A DNA stretch of 64,000 bases from an uncultured Pseudomonas sp. Its GTDB lineage: Bacteria > Pseudomonadota > Gammaproteobacteria > Pseudomonadales > Pseudomonadaceae. This document shows, one piece after another, positions 1 through 10,713 of this stretch. The stretch spans positions 1-64,000 of the forward strand of contig NZ_CAMPHN010000003.1 in assembly GCF_946885885.1 (NCBI RefSeq), written 5' to 3'. The notes beneath the pieces were generated by a model that saw only the letters and a list, made by a program, of their open reading frames with translations, was not told the DNA's origin and made no database searches. Numbering within the stretch: position 1 is the stretch's first letter; each line of letters starts with the position of its first letter. The position numbers and the translations under genes were made by a program.

Positions 1-1387
<1,387 letters not shown>

Positions 1388-1530
1388 TTATTGAGGGAAA
1401 CCCTGATTACGCCGGCGAATCGACGCCGAGCCCCGTAGACACGCCGTTTGTCGCGGCGCAACGCCGGTTCAAAGGTGACCGCTAAGCTTCTGATATGGGC
1501 CGCACAATCGAGCCCAGTGTGAGGTGCTGG

Positions 1531-1977
1531 ATGGTTGGACCGCGACGAACAGAGGCGAGCGGCGGCTTGTACGAGCGCTTGTTGCAACGCCTTGCCCTGG
1601 CGCTTGATGAGGCCGATCACTTGAGTCGTACGTCAGCCGAACCGCCTTACGAGCTGGAATTACGTGACCTTTCCTCGGCCGAGCTGGAGCTGATACGCGC
1701 CTACCTGGATCGCGATATCGACTGGCTGCGCGGCTGGCATGCGGCGGCCGAAGAATTGGCCTTGCTCGAGCATCGCCCGGTGCGCGGGCTCAAGGCTGGT
1801 TGGTCGACCCAGAAAGGTGGCGAGTACCGCCCAAGCAAGGCCAAGCCCCTACTGCGGCGGCGCTTGCAGCTGTGCTGCGCATTGTGCAACGCCTTGGCCG
1901 ACTGGCAGCCGGGCCGCGGCGTGCAAGCCTGCTCGGCGTGCGGTTCGCAGCTATTCCGGGCGAGCAATCCCCGCTAG
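1531..1977 (+). CDS. Small zinc-ribbon protein (DUF1451-like)
   Basis: A 148-residue protein of unknown function. The N-terminal two thirds are mainly helical and charged (LYERLLQRLALALDEAD...). The C-terminus carries CALC (with a further Cys just before it) and CSAC about 20 residues later, a likely four-cysteine zinc ribbon. The layout matches the DUF1451 zinc-ribbon proteins often found beside leuS in Pseudomonas. I chose ATG 1531 because GAGGTG (1520-1525) sits five bases upstream; an in-frame ATG at 1495 has no good ribosome site. It is divergent from leuS. Family assignment is from layout and position only. Confidence 0.65.
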   Translation: MVGPRRTEASGGLYERLLQRLALALDEADHLSRTSAEPPYELELRDLSSAELELIRAYLDRDIDWLRGWHAAAEELALLEHRPVRGLKAGWSTQKGGEYRPSKAKPLLRRRLQLCCALCNALADWQPGRGVQACSACGSQLFRASNPR

Positions 1978-2064
1978 CGGGCGTACTAACGCCGGAGCGG
2001 TTTCGGGCTACTGCTAACGCTCGCCAGCCTGCTAGGCTTCGCGGCATCCGCAGTGAGGTGCCCG

Positions 2065-2838
2065 ATGCCGATTCGCTACATCCTTAAACAACTGTTCCTG
2101 CCGCCCGGCTTTTTATTGCTGCTGTTGCTCGTGGCCTGGTGGTTGCGCCGACGTTTCCCACGGCTGGCCGCGACCTGCTTCGTCCTGGCGTTCGGCGGTT
2201 TATCGCTGATGAGTCTGCCGGTGATGGTGGAATGGTCGGCGCGGCAGCTGGAAACCGAGCCGGCCTTGGGCGAATTGCAGTGGGCCGAACTGGCGGGCCA
2301 GGCGCAGGCGATCGTGGTGCTCGGCGGCGGACGCGAGCAGGGCGACCCGGGCTGGGGCGGCGACCAACCCAGCCTGATGGCGCTCGAGCGCGTGCGTTAC
2401 GCGGCGCGGCTGGCCAAGGCTTCCGGCCTGCCGCTGCTGGTTAGTGGCGGCCTACATTACGGCGAGCCGCCCAGCGAGGCGGCGATGATGGCCGAGGTGC
2501 TGGCGCGCGATTACGGGGTGGTGGTGCGCTGGCAAGAGGGGCTGAGCCGCACCACTTGGGAAAACGCGGCCAATAGCGCTGAAATCCTCAAGAAGGAGGG
2601 CGTCGAGCGGGTGCTGTTGGTGACCCAGGCCTGGCACATGCCCAGGGCGCGCTGGAGTTTCGAACAGGTCGGCTTCCAGGTGGTGAGCGCGCCCATGGGC
2701 TTTCTCGGCGTCCCCAATGGCCGCCCGGCGGGCGGTTGGTTACCGGAAAGCAAGGCGGTCTGGCAGAACGGCCTGCTGCTTAACGAGGCCATCGGCTGGT
2801 GGGCGTATCGTTTGGCGTATGGCGGGGATAAGCGGTAA
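2065..2838 (+). CDS. YdcF/SanA-type DUF218 membrane protein
   Basis: A 257-residue inner-membrane protein. Two hydrophobic segments (about residues 10-28 and 35-55) precede a DUF218 domain that starts at AIVVLGGGREQG and includes LPLLVSGG and the TTWENAANSAE stretch typical of the YdcF/ElyC/SanA family. These proteins are linked to envelope or peptidoglycan precursor homeostasis, but the reaction is not established. ATG 2065 is preferred over GTG 2053 because GAGGTG at 2055-2060 is correctly spaced. It follows the zinc-ribbon gene on the same strand after an 87-base gap. Confidence 0.88.
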   Translation: MPIRYILKQLFLPPGFLLLLLLVAWWLRRRFPRLAATCFVLAFGGLSLMSLPVMVEWSARQLETEPALGELQWAELAGQAQAIVVLGGGREQGDPGWGGDQPSLMALERVRYAARLAKASGLPLLVSGGLHYGEPPSEAAMMAEVLARDYGVVVRWQEGLSRTTWENAANSAEILKKEGVERVLLVTQAWHMPRARWSFEQVGFQVVSAPMGFLGVPNGRPAGGWLPESKAVWQNGLLLNEAIGWWAYRLAYGGDKR

Positions 2839-2860
2839 GAGAGCGCTGCAAGTCGGGTGG

Positions 2861-3289
2861 GGTGGATGACGCTTTTTTCATCCACCATGGCAGACCCGCG
2901 GATATCGTTGTCGGGTTACGCGGCGGCCTGGACCGCGGTATGACAAAGGCCGCGACAATCGCCGCTAACCCGACCTACGGGCTGCGAGCTGCAAGTGAAT
3001 GCCCCAAATCCGGAGTTGCTTGACAGAGCCGTAGGTTGGGTTAGCGGCGAGCCACCTAGTTATCGATAACGCCGTAGATGAATGCCGCGTAACCCAACAA
3101 GACGTCTACGCGGTGTCGTTCAGGGCCAACCTGGGATATGGGCCTAGCCTGAGTGGTACGCATGCTGTCAAGAGGTATAAGCAATCTTCGAGCACCAACA
3201 AATATCGCATGGTGGCCTTGTTGGGTTACGCGGCGGCCGATGGCAATGTCGTTGCTCGGACCATGATAGTCGCCGCTAACCCAACCTAC
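2861..3289. repeat. Intergenic cluster: one hairpin plus three REP/BIME copies (family A)
   Basis: The gap between ydcF and lnt holds no credible gene. At 2861-2886 a hairpin with arms GGTGGATGA/TCATCCACC closes on a CGCTTTTT loop. Three copies of an imperfect inverted repeat follow at 2909-2978, 3031-3098 and 3219-3289. Their arms read GGGTTACGCGGCG and CGCCGCTAACCC; copy 2 begins GTAGGTTGGGTTAGCGG and copies 1 and 3 end in CTAC. Two further copies lie near 52.7-52.96 kb. Short ORFs across these hairpins are not believable genes. Confidence 0.8.
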
Positions 3290-3299
3290 GCTACGGTTC

Positions 3300-4820
3300 T
3301 TACACCGTCTTGGCCATGCGATTGGCCAGCAGCGCCCAGGCGAACAGCAGGATGCAGAGGATCAGCAGCGGCCAGCCGCGCCAGACCAGGTAAGGCGTGA
3401 GTTGCTGCATGGGTACCACTTCGCCGTAGAGCACGCCTTGTTCGAATTGCGGCAGCTGTTCGGTGATCCGGCCCTGGGGGTCGATCAGTGCGGTGACGCC
3501 GTTGTTGGTGGCGCGGATCATCCAGCGGCCGGCTTCCAGGGCGCGCATCTGTGCCATCTGCAGGTGCTGCAACGGGCCGATCGAGCGGCCGAACCAGGTG
3601 TCGTTGCTGATGGTCAGCAATAGGTCGCTTCGCGCCGCGAGTCCGGCGGCGAATTCCGGGTACACCACCTCGTAACAGATAAACGCGGCAATCCGATAGC
3701 CCTGGGCTTCCAGCAGCGGTTGTTCGCTCGAGCCGCGGGCGAAGTCGGACATCGGCAGGTCGAAGAAGGCAATCAGACCGCGCAGTACCTCCTGCAACGG
3801 CACGTACTCGCCGAACGGCACCAGTTTCTGCTTGAGGTAGTCGCCGCTGCCCTGGCCGAGCACGCTGATGCCGTTGTAATAACGCAGCTCGCCGTGCTCG
3901 TTGGCCTGGCGGATGGGCACGCCGGTGATCAGCGCGGCCTGGCGCTCGTTGGCCAGGCGGTTGATCGCGCCGAGGTAGCCTTGAGCGCGGTCCTTGAGTA
4001 CTGGCACCGCGGTTTCCGGCCAGACGATCAGGTCGCTCGATCGCGCATTGGCGGTCATATCGCGGTACAGCGCCAGCTGCGCGTTGAGCTGCGCCGGGTC
4101 CCATTTCAGGTTCTGTTCGATATTGCCCTGCACGGCTGCGACCCTCAGCGGTGCGCCTGCCGCTTCGGTCCAGGCGTGATCCTTGAGCGCCAGTGCGGCG
4201 ATCCAGGGACCGAACAACAGCACGATGCCGGCGGCGAGAAAGGCTTTGCGCGCGTGCAGTCGGGTCAGGTTGACCAGCAAGGCGGCGCTGAGTGCCAGGA
4301 CAAAGGAGATCAACCAGACGCCGCCGACCGGCGCCAATCCGGCCAGAGGCCCGTCGAGTTGACTGTAGCCGGCGTACAGCCAGGGGAAACCGGTGAGGAA
4401 CCAGCTGCGAAACGCTTCCTGGGCCAGCCATAGGGCGGCGAACGCCAGGCTGTCGGCCAGCGGCGCCTCGGCCCGGCGCAGCCAGCGCGTCCATACCCAC
4501 GCGGCCAGGGCGAACAGCAGGCCGAGTCCGGCGGCGAAGGCGATGGTCAGAAAGGCGGCCAGCGCCGGCGACGCCGCGCCGTAATCGTGAATGCTCACAT
4601 ATACCCAGCTGGTGCCGGCGGCGAACAGGCCGAAGCCATAGCACCAGCCGCGTCCGGCCGCCTGGCGTGGGCCGAGGTCGCGCACGCCGAGGTAGAACAG
4701 CGCAATGGACAGCAGCGCCAGTGGCCAGATATCGAAAGGCGCCAGCGCCAGCGGGGTGATGGCCCCTGCCGCCAGGGCGATCAGGTTGCCGGGCCAGCCG
4801 GCACGGGTTATCCAGTGCAT
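3300..4820 (-). CDS. lnt: Apolipoprotein N-acyltransferase
   Basis: Inner-membrane enzyme that adds the third acyl chain to the N-terminal cysteine of lipoproteins, the last step of lipoprotein maturation. It has 506 residues, the usual family length. Several N-terminal membrane segments precede a nitrilase domain. The Glu-Lys-Cys triad is visible as WPETAVPV, KLVPFGEYVP and FICYEVVYPE, and a C-terminal membrane segment follows. Minus strand, downstream of corC, as in the conserved ybeZ-ybeY-corC-lnt order. The stop codon lies only 11 bases from the CTAC end of a BIME copy. Confidence 0.96.
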   Translation of the reverse strand: MHWITRAGWPGNLIALAAGAITPLALAPFDIWPLALLSIALFYLGVRDLGPRQAAGRGWCYGFGLFAAGTSWVYVSIHDYGAASPALAAFLTIAFAAGLGLLFALAAWVWTRWLRRAEAPLADSLAFAALWLAQEAFRSWFLTGFPWLYAGYSQLDGPLAGLAPVGGVWLISFVLALSAALLVNLTRLHARKAFLAAGIVLLFGPWIAALALKDHAWTEAAGAPLRVAAVQGNIEQNLKWDPAQLNAQLALYRDMTANARSSDLIVWPETAVPVLKDRAQGYLGAINRLANERQAALITGVPIRQANEHGELRYYNGISVLGQGSGDYLKQKLVPFGEYVPLQEVLRGLIAFFDLPMSDFARGSSEQPLLEAQGYRIAAFICYEVVYPEFAAGLAARSDLLLTISNDTWFGRSIGPLQHLQMAQMRALEAGRWMIRATNNGVTALIDPQGRITEQLPQFEQGVLYGEVVPMQQLTPYLVWRGWPLLILCILLFAWALLANRMAKTV

Positions 4821-4904
4821 GGTATGCAGATCCTTGGATTGTGGTGGCGCAAGGGTAGAGGGGAAAGCCCTAGGGGGGAAGGCTCGCGCTGCGGGCTAGA
4901 CGTT

Positions 4905-4973
4905 GTAGGAGCGGCCTTGGCCGCGATGCATTGGCCGGGACGGCGAAAGTATCGCGGCCAAGGCCGCTCCTAC
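4905..4973. repeat. BIME copy (family B, GTAGGAGCGGCC...)
   Basis: An inverted repeat between corC and lnt: GTAGGAGCGGCCTTGGCCGC at the left end, and TCGCGGCCAAGGCCGCTCCTAC at 4952-4973 on the right. Each end is itself a small GC-rich hairpin (GCGGCC-TT-GGCCGC). The GTAG...CTAC borders are those of paired REP sequences. It lies inside the operon, so it could shape the stability of the corC-lnt mRNA. Confidence 0.85.
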
Positions 4974-4997
4974 GGGGGAGGCAGGCGTTTCCCGGTT

Positions 4998-5837
4998 CTA
5001 ACGGCTGGCCGGGGTCAGGCGCAGCAGGTGGATGCGGCGGCTGTCGGCGCTGATCACGCGGAAGCGGAATTCGCCGATCTCGGTCACTTCGTTGCGCTTG
5101 GGCAGATGACCGAAGGCGCTCATCACCAGGCCGCCGACGGTGTCGAATTCGTCGTCGGAGAATTGGGTGTCGAAGAACTCGTTGAAGCTGTCGATCGGGG
5201 TCAGCGCCTTGACCAGGAAATCGCCGCTGGGCAGCGGTTTGACGTAACTGTCTTCCTCGACGTCGTGTTCGTCCTCGATGTCGCCGACGATCTGCTCAAG
5301 CACATCCTCGATGGTCACCAGGCCAGCGACGCCGCCGTATTCGTCGATCACCACGGCCATATGGTTGTGGTTGGCGCGGAATTCGCGCAGCAGCACATTG
5401 AGGCGCTTGGACTCGGGCACGAAGGTGGCCGGGCGCAGCATGTCCTTAATGTTGAAGTTGGGTTGTTCGCCTTGCAGGATCAGTGGCAGCAGATCCTTGG
5501 CCAGGAGAATGCCGGCCACGTCATCGAGGCTTTCGCCGACCACCGGATAACGCGAGTGGGCCGCTTCGATGATCGCCGGGAGGAATTCCTTGGGCGTCTG
5601 GTTGGCCTTGATGCTGATCATCTGCGAGCGCGGCACCATGATGTCGCGCACCTGCAGGTCGGCGACCTGGATCGCGCCCTCGACGATGGCCAGGGCCTCA
5701 CTGTCGAGCAGTTTGTTCTGATGCGCGTCGCGCAGTACTTCCAGCAGTTCCTTGCGGTTTTTCGGCTCATGAGCAAAAGCCTGGGTCAGTTTATTCAACC
5801 AGGACTTCTGCTCGTTGCTCGATCGGTCTTCGCTCAT
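4998..5837 (-). CDS. corC: CorC/YbeX CBS-domain protein
   Basis: A 279-residue cytoplasmic protein of the HlyC/CorC family, linked to magnesium/cobalt efflux and in enterobacteria to ribosome maturation beside YbeY. Two CBS domains start near VRDIMVPRSQM and PATFVPESKRLN; a C-terminal CorC/HlyC domain follows (DSFNEFFDTQFSDDEFDTVGG split over two turns). There is no membrane anchor. It lies 38 bases downstream of ybeY, on the same strand and very probably in the same transcript. Confidence 0.95.
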   Translation of the reverse strand: MSEDRSSNEQKSWLNKLTQAFAHEPKNRKELLEVLRDAHQNKLLDSEALAIVEGAIQVADLQVRDIMVPRSQMISIKANQTPKEFLPAIIEAAHSRYPVVGESLDDVAGILLAKDLLPLILQGEQPNFNIKDMLRPATFVPESKRLNVLLREFRANHNHMAVVIDEYGGVAGLVTIEDVLEQIVGDIEDEHDVEEDSYVKPLPSGDFLVKALTPIDSFNEFFDTQFSDDEFDTVGGLVMSAFGHLPKRNEVTEIGEFRFRVISADSRRIHLLRLTPASR

Positions 5838-5875
5838 GGTGGTTACTCAGGAACCTTCTGTGTGTCAGTGAGTGA

Positions 5876-6334
5876 TTATTCGTGGTCGGCGTAAGGGTCG
5901 GCGTGACCCAGTTCAGCCAGCAATTCTCGTTCCAGCGCTTCCATCTCTTCGGCTTCCTCATCCTCGATGTGGTCGTAACCGAGCAGGTGCAGGCAGCCGT
6001 GGATCACCATATGGGCCCAATGCGCGTGGGCGGGCTTGTTCTGCTCCAGCGCTTCGCGCTTGACCACCGGCGCGCAGATCACCAGATCGCCGAGCAGCGG
6101 GATATCCAACATTTCGTCAGGCACATCGGCGGGAAACGACAGCACATTGGTGGCGTAGTCGCGCTGGCGATAGGTGTGGTTGAGCTCGCGGCCTTCGCTC
6201 TCGTCGACCAGGCGAATGGTCAGCTCGGAGTCGGCGCTGCGCTGGCGCAGGGCGAGTTCACACCAGGCGCGGAATTGCGCCTCGCTCGGCAGGTCGCCGG
6301 CGTCGCTGGCGATTTGCAGGTCGAGTTCAAGCAT
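5876..6334 (-). CDS. ybeY: Endoribonuclease YbeY (16S rRNA maturation)
   Basis: Metal-dependent single-strand endoribonuclease needed for 16S rRNA 3' processing and ribosome quality control. 152 residues, normal length. The zinc-binding signature [11 protein letters not shown] (H-x3-H-x5-H) is intact and is followed by the usual acidic tail ([10 protein letters not shown]). The start overlaps the end of ybeZ by 8 bases, so translation of the two is probably coupled. Confidence 0.97.
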   Translation of the reverse strand: MLELDLQIASDAGDLPSEAQFRAWCELALRQRSADSELTIRLVDESEGRELNHTYRQRDYATNVLSFPADVPDEMLDIPLLGDLVICAPVVKREALEQNKPAHAHWAHMVIHGCLHLLGYDHIEDEEAEEMEALERELLAELGHADPYADHE

Positions 6335-7328
6335 TGTCGTCTTGCTCGTCGTCGAGCTTGCCGTGCATACGGTTGTCGTAGCGCTCGTAGGCTTCGACGA
6401 TGCGCTGGACCAGCGGGTGGCGAACCACGTCCTTGGGCTTGAAGTGGGTGAAGCTGATGCCCGGCACTTCGCGCAGTACGTCGATCACATGGGTCAGGCC
6501 GCTTTTGGTGCCGCGCGGCAGGTCGACCTGGGTGATGTCGCCGGTGATCACCGCGGTCGAGCCGAAGCCGATGCGGGTGAGGAACATCTTCATCTGTTCC
6601 AGGGTGGTGTTCTGGCTTTCGTCGAGAATGATGAAGCTGTTGTTCAGGGTGCGACCACGCATATAGGCCAGCGGCGCGACCTCGATCACCTGCTTCTCGA
6701 TCAGCTTGGCCACCTGCTCGAAACCGAGCATCTCGTAGAGCGCGTCGTACAGCGGGCGCAGGTAGGGGTCGATCTTCTGCGACAGGTCGCCGGGCAGGAA
6801 ACCGAGTTTTTCCCCCGCTTCCACCGCCGGGCGCACTAAAAGGATGCGGCGGATCTGCTCGCGCTCCAGGGCGTCCACCGCGCAGGCGACCGCCAGGTAG
6901 GTTTTGCCGGTGCCGGCCGGGCCGACGCCGAAGTTGATGTCGTGTTCGAGGATGGCTTTGACATAGCGCTGCTGGTTGGCCCCGCGCGGACGGATCATGC
7001 CCTTGCGCGTGCGCAGGGCGACGCTGACGTCGGTCGTGGGGTTGTTCAGCTCCTCGATGCCGGACTCCTGGAGGAACAGGTGCACCAGATCGGGGGTCAG
7101 CTCGGTGTTCTTGCTTTCGCGGTAGAGGCGCAGCAACAACTGCTCGGCGGACCCGGTCTGTTCGGCGGGGCCGACCAATTCGAACTGGTTGCCGCGGTTG
7201 CGGATTTCGATCCCCAGGCGCTGTTCGATCAAGCGCAAATGCTCGTCGAATTGGCCGCACAGATTGGCGAAGCGGCGGGCCTCAAAGGGTTCCAGGATAA
7301 AACGATGGGGTTCTATGGGTGTGTTCAA
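6327..7328 (-). CDS. ybeZ: PhoH-like ATPase YbeZ
   Basis: Cytoplasmic P-loop ATPase of the PhoH family that works with YbeY in RNA metabolism. 333 residues. Walker A is [12 protein letters not shown] and the Walker B region is [11 protein letters not shown]. The N-terminal part ([20 protein letters not shown]) is the nucleic-acid binding region usual for the family. First gene of the ybeZ-ybeY-corC-lnt run; a gap of about 175 bases separates it from miaB upstream, with no further gene in it. Confidence 0.96.
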   Translation of the reverse strand: MNTPIEPHRFILEPFEARRFANLCGQFDEHLRLIEQRLGIEIRNRGNQFELVGPAEQTGSAEQLLLRLYRESKNTELTPDLVHLFLQESGIEELNNPTTDVSVALRTRKGMIRPRGANQQRYVKAILEHDINFGVGPAGTGKTYLAVACAVDALEREQIRRILLVRPAVEAGEKLGFLPGDLSQKIDPYLRPLYDALYEMLGFEQVAKLIEKQVIEVAPLAYMRGRTLNNSFIILDESQNTTLEQMKMFLTRIGFGSTAVITGDITQVDLPRGTKSGLTHVIDVLREVPGISFTHFKPKDVVRHPLVQRIVEAYERYDNRMHGKLDDEQDDNA

Positions 7329-7503
7329 GGTCGTTTGATGGCCGCCAGTCGGCTGGGTGGTGAGGCGAAGAATAGCGCTAGGAGCCTGCGCGGGAAAGCT
7401 CGGGCTGCTGCGACTTTAGCATTGCCTTATATGGATTTGATTGCGCCGCCGCAATGCCCGGTCGCCGCTAATGCCGCGGCCGGGCGTGTGGCTCAGCAGT
7501 CTG

Positions 7504-8832
7504 CTAGCCCAGCAGGGTGCCGCGCAGCGAGTGGGGCAGGGCGTCGTCGATGTGCACGTCGACGAACTGGCCGATCAGGCGCGGGTTGTCGGTGCGGAAA
7601 TTGACCACGCGATTGCTCTCGGTGCGGCCCTGGAGCATGCCCGGGTCCTTTTTCGAGTAATCGCTGACCAGAATGCGCTGCACCGTACCGACCATGCGGC
7701 GGCTGTTTTCGAAGCCTTGCTGGTTGACCCGGTTCTGCAGAATCGCCAGGCGTTGCTTTTTCAGCTCGTCCGGGGTGTCGTCGGGCAGGTCCGCCGCCGG
7801 CGTGCCGGGGCGCGCGCTGTAAACGAAGGAGTAGCAGAAGTCGAAACCGACGTCCTCGATCAGCTTCATGGTCTGCTCGAAGTCTTTCTCGGTTTCGCCG
7901 GGGAAGCCGATGATGAAGTCCGAGCTGATCAGGATGTCCGGCACCGCCGCCTTCAGCTTGCGGATCCGCGACTTGTATTCCAGGGCCGTGTGGTTGCGTT
8001 TCATCGCCGCGAGGATGCGGTCGGAGCCCGATTGCACCGGCAGGTGCAGGTATTTCACCAGTTCGGGAATCTCCGCGTGGGCCTGGATCAGGGCGTCGGA
8101 GAACTCCAGCGGATGGCTGGTGGTGTAGCGGATGCGGTCGATGCCGTCGATCGCCGCCACGGCATACAGCAGCTCGGCGAAATCGGCGATCTGGCCGTCG
8201 CGCGTATCGCCGCGGTAGCCGTTGACGTTCTGCCCGAGCAGGGTGACTTCGCGCACGCCGTTCTCGGCCAGGTGCAGGACCTCGGCCAGCACGTCTTCCA
8301 GCGGCCGGCTGACTTCCTCGCCGCGGGTGTAAGGCACCACGCAGAAGGTGCAGTACTTGCTGCAGCCTTCCATTACCGAAACGAAGGCGCTAGGGCCGTC
8401 GACCCGTGGTTCGGGCAGGCGGTCGAATTTCTCGATCTCGGGGAAGGAAATATCCACTTGCGGCAGCTTGGTGTCGCGCGCGGCATCGATCATTTCCGGC
8501 AGGCGGTGCAGGGTCTGCGGGCCGAACACCACGTCGACATAGGGCGCGCGGTCGCGGATCGCCGCGCCTTCCTGGCTGGCCACGCAGCCGCCGACGCCGA
8601 TCACCAGTTGCGGGTTGCTCAGCTTCAGTTCGCGCCAGCGGCCAAGCTGGGAGAACACCTTGTCCTGGGCCCTTTCGCGGATCGAGCAGGTGTTGAGCAG
8701 GATGATATCGGCGTCTTCCGCCCGCGGGGTGACTTCCAGGGCTTGATGTTCGCCCAGCAGATCGACCATGCGCGAGCTGTCGTACTCGTTCATCTGGCAG
8801 CCGTGGGTTTCGATATAGAGCTTCTTGGTCAT
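7504..8832 (-). CDS. miaB: tRNA-2-methylthio-N6-dimethylallyladenosine synthase
   Basis: Radical-SAM methylthiotransferase that turns i6A37 into ms2i6A37 in tRNAs reading UNN codons. 442 residues. The N-terminal MTTase domain has its cysteines ([30 protein letters not shown]). The radical-SAM cluster motif is [20 protein letters not shown] domain ends the protein ([17 protein letters not shown]). Minus strand, ahead of ybeZ as in many Pseudomonas genomes. Confidence 0.97.
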   Translation of the reverse strand: MTKKLYIETHGCQMNEYDSSRMVDLLGEHQALEVTPRAEDADIILLNTCSIRERAQDKVFSQLGRWRELKLSNPQLVIGVGGCVASQEGAAIRDRAPYVDVVFGPQTLHRLPEMIDAARDTKLPQVDISFPEIEKFDRLPEPRVDGPSAFVSVMEGCSKYCTFCVVPYTRGEEVSRPLEDVLAEVLHLAENGVREVTLLGQNVNGYRGDTRDGQIADFAELLYAVAAIDGIDRIRYTTSHPLEFSDALIQAHAEIPELVKYLHLPVQSGSDRILAAMKRNHTALEYKSRIRKLKAAVPDILISSDFIIGFPGETEKDFEQTMKLIEDVGFDFCYSFVYSARPGTPAADLPDDTPDELKKQRLAILQNRVNQQGFENSRRMVGTVQRILVSDYSKKDPGMLQGRTESNRVVNFRTDNPRLIGQFVDVHIDDALPHSLRGTLLG

Positions 8833-8884
8833 GCGTGCTCAACAAGGGGGATTCGAAGAACCGCGCATTATAGGAGGCAATCGA

Positions 8885-8925
8885 GCTACAAGCTACAGGC
8901 GGCAGGCTGCCGGCTAGAAGCTCAA
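8885..8925. repeat. Degenerate heptad repeats (GCTACAA type)
   Basis: Upstream of the DUF1820 gene the sequence runs in sevens: GCTACAA GCTACAG then GCGGCAG GCTGCCG and GCTAGAA. It resembles the cleaner heptad array on the other side of that gene (9359-9437), so the gene is bracketed by related simple repeats. Confidence 0.6.
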
Positions 8926-9035
8926 GGTGCGAGGTGGGGCTTGCATTCTGGGGTGGCATGCCACGCTGGGCCGCTTGCCGCTTATGCTATTATCCGCGCC
9001 CTTTCGATCAACCCATCGGTCCTGACTGCATAGCC

Positions 9036-9359
9036 ATGAGCAAACGCGAGCCTATCTATAAGGTGATTTTCCTCAACCAGGGGCAGGTGTACGAGATGTA
9101 CGCCAAGCAGATCTTTCAAAGCGATCTGTGGGGCTTTCTGGAAGTCGAAGAGTTCGTTTTCGGCGAGCGCACCCAGGTGGTGGTCGACCCCAGCGAAGAA
9201 AAGCTCAAGGCCCAGTTCGATGGGGTGGTGCGCAGCTTTATCCCGATGCACGCGATCATCCGTATCGACGAGGTGGAGCGCCTCGGCACGCCGAAAATCA
9301 GCGAGGCCAAGGGCGGCGGCAATATCATGCCGTTCCCCATGCCGATGCCGGACAAATAG
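9036..9359 (+). CDS. DUF1820 family protein
   Basis: A 107-residue protein of unknown function, conserved in this position in pseudomonads. The N-terminus (MSKREPIYKVIFLNQGQVYEMYAKQ, in two turns) and GFLEVEEFVFGE are typical of DUF1820. The C-terminus is short and proline/methionine-rich. ATG 9036 gives the family start; the longer in-frame ORF from 8934 crosses repeat DNA and is unlikely. An AT-rich TATTAT at 8988-8993 could be a -10 box, but I see no matching -35. Confidence 0.88.
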   Translation: MSKREPIYKVIFLNQGQVYEMYAKQIFQSDLWGFLEVEEFVFGERTQVVVDPSEEKLKAQFDGVVRSFIPMHAIIRIDEVERLGTPKISEAKGGGNIMPFPMPMPDK

Positions 9360-9437
9360 CTGCAAGCTGCAAGCTGCAAGCTGCAAGCGAAATGCGGATC
9401 AGCTTTTACTTGAAGCTTGTGGCTTGCCGCTTGCGGC
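9359..9437. repeat. Inverted heptad arrays: 4 x GCTGCAA then 4 x TTGNNGC
   Basis: Directly at the DUF1820 stop codon are four exact GCTGCAA heptads (9359-9386). After a 23-base gap come four heptads of the opposite sense, TTGAAGC, TTGTGGC, TTGCCGC, TTGCGGC (9410-9437). The two arrays can fold on each other and sit between two converging genes, so they could act as a bidirectional terminator or RNA stabiliser. Confidence 0.85.
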
Positions 9438-9441
9438 AGCT

Positions 9442-9981
9442 CTACTGCGCGAAGGGCGACAGGCCGTCGGCGGCCTGCAGTTCCATCAGGTAATTGCGGA
9501 AGATTTGCCCGAGCACCTGGGTGGCGATTTCCAGTTCATCGCGCGGCATCTGTGCCGAGACCAGGTCGGCGCTGTCCATGGCTTCGTCCGAGCCATTGAC
9601 CGCGGCCATCTTCAGCACGATATACGCCTGCACGTTATTCGCCGGGACGCCTTCGCCCTGGAAGAACATCATGCCCAGGCGGAATTGCGCTTGGGCATGG
9701 CCTTGCAGCGAAGCGCGTTCGAACCAGAACAGGGCTTGTTCGAGGTCTTGCGGCGCACGCTTGCCGTCGTAGAAGAATTCACCGAGTTCGTATTGTGCCT
9801 GCAAGTCGCCGCCTTGCGCGGCCTGTTGGCAGGCGGCGAGCGCATCGGGCAGGTCGTCGGGCGCGGTGTTCAGCGAACAGCTGCCGGGTGCGGGGATCAG
9901 CAGGGTATTGCCGCCCGCCAGGGCGAACAGCGGAACAAGCAACAGGCAGCCCAGGGCCAGGGTGCGGCCGGTGCGAATCAT
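9442..9981 (-). CDS. Secreted Sel1-repeat protein
   Basis: 179 residues with an N-terminal signal peptide (MIRTGRTLALGCLLLVPLFA, cleavage likely after ALA). Sel1/TPR-like repeats follow: AQYELGEFFYDGK, LFWFERASLQGHAQAQFRLG and MFFQGEGVPANNVQAY. Such repeats mediate protein contacts, here probably in the periplasm. The partner and role are unknown. The gene sits between DUF1820 and the hemL cluster, as in P. aeruginosa. Confidence 0.85.
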   Translation of the reverse strand: MIRTGRTLALGCLLLVPLFALAGGNTLLIPAPGSCSLNTAPDDLPDALAACQQAAQGGDLQAQYELGEFFYDGKRAPQDLEQALFWFERASLQGHAQAQFRLGMMFFQGEGVPANNVQAYIVLKMAAVNGSDEAMDSADLVSAQMPRDELEIATQVLGQIFRNYLMELQAADGLSPFAQ

Positions 9982-10071
9982 GAAACTCCATGTGCCTCGA
10001 GGTGCGGGACGGATGGTATATCCGGCCGACGAGAGGCGTCGGCCCGCGCATTATGAAATAAGCACTGTTTT

Positions 10072-10713
10072 TTACAAAGCCTTTACCGGGTTTTCTGTCG
10101 CACCGCCGCCCGGCAACGCCAGCAACAACCAGGCGAGCAGCGGATAAGCCGGGGTCAGCAACAGATAAAACAGGTCGAGGCGGCGCAACGGGCCGATAAC
10201 CCCCTCGCTGCCGAGCGTCAGGCCCGCGGCCAGCAGCACCACGGCGGCGCCGGCCGCCGCCAGCGGCGCGCGACGCGGCCATTGCACGGCGCCGGCATAC
10301 AGCACCAGCAACAGCGTCGCCAGGTTGAGCAGTAGACGGTAATCGTCGAGCAGGTTCATCTGCCGGAACAGTTCGAAGAACGCGCACAGGCCCAGCACGA
10401 TTCGCCCCCAGTTCGGTCGGCTCCAGGCCCAGCCGCGGCCCAATGCCAGCGCCGCGGCGCCGAGCAAGGGCAGGGCGAGAAAGCTGCCGGCTTGGTTCAG
10501 CCACAGGTGCGCGGCTTGCCAGTCGGGGTCGACGCCGTAACGCATGGCCGCGGTGGCGGCCGCGGCGGCAGTCAGTCCGAAGCCGAGCAAGGCGCAGAAC
10601 AGCGCGGGTTGATCGCCTTCCCCGTAACCTTTGCGGGCTTTGCCGATAGCGACGGCGGCGGCCAGACACGCCAGGGCCAGCGCGCCGGCACAAAGCAGGG
10701 TGGCGTATTGCAT
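10072..10713 (-). CDS. Hypothetical multi-pass membrane protein coupled to hemL
   Basis: 213 residues starting [18 protein letters not shown] see about six hydrophobic segments (near residues 4-20, 40-60, 70-95, 105-120, 130-150 and a last one at LLTPAYPLLAWLLLALPGG). No known domain is recognised. Its ATG overlaps the hemL TGA by one base (TGATG), so its translation is coupled to hemL. Coupling may point to a role linked to tetrapyrrole supply, but this is only positional. Confidence 0.75.
   Translation of the reverse strand: MQYATLLCAGALALACLAAAVAIGKARKGYGEGDQPALFCALLGFGLTAAAAATAAMRYGVDPDWQAAHLWLNQAGSFLALPLLGAAALALGRGWAWSRPNWGRIVLGLCAFFELFRQMNLLDDYRLLLNLATLLLVLYAGAVQWPRRAPLAAAGAAVVLLAAGLTLGSEGVIGPLRRLDLFYLLLTPAYPLLAWLLLALPGGGATENPVKAL

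Noticed and set aside
3113..3400. 95-codon ORF between ydcF and lnt
   Set aside because: It runs through REP hairpins and into the end of lnt on the other strand.
8934..9035. N-terminal extension of the DUF1820 protein
   Set aside because: The extension translates repeat-like DNA and a probable promoter region; the family start is the ATG at 9036.
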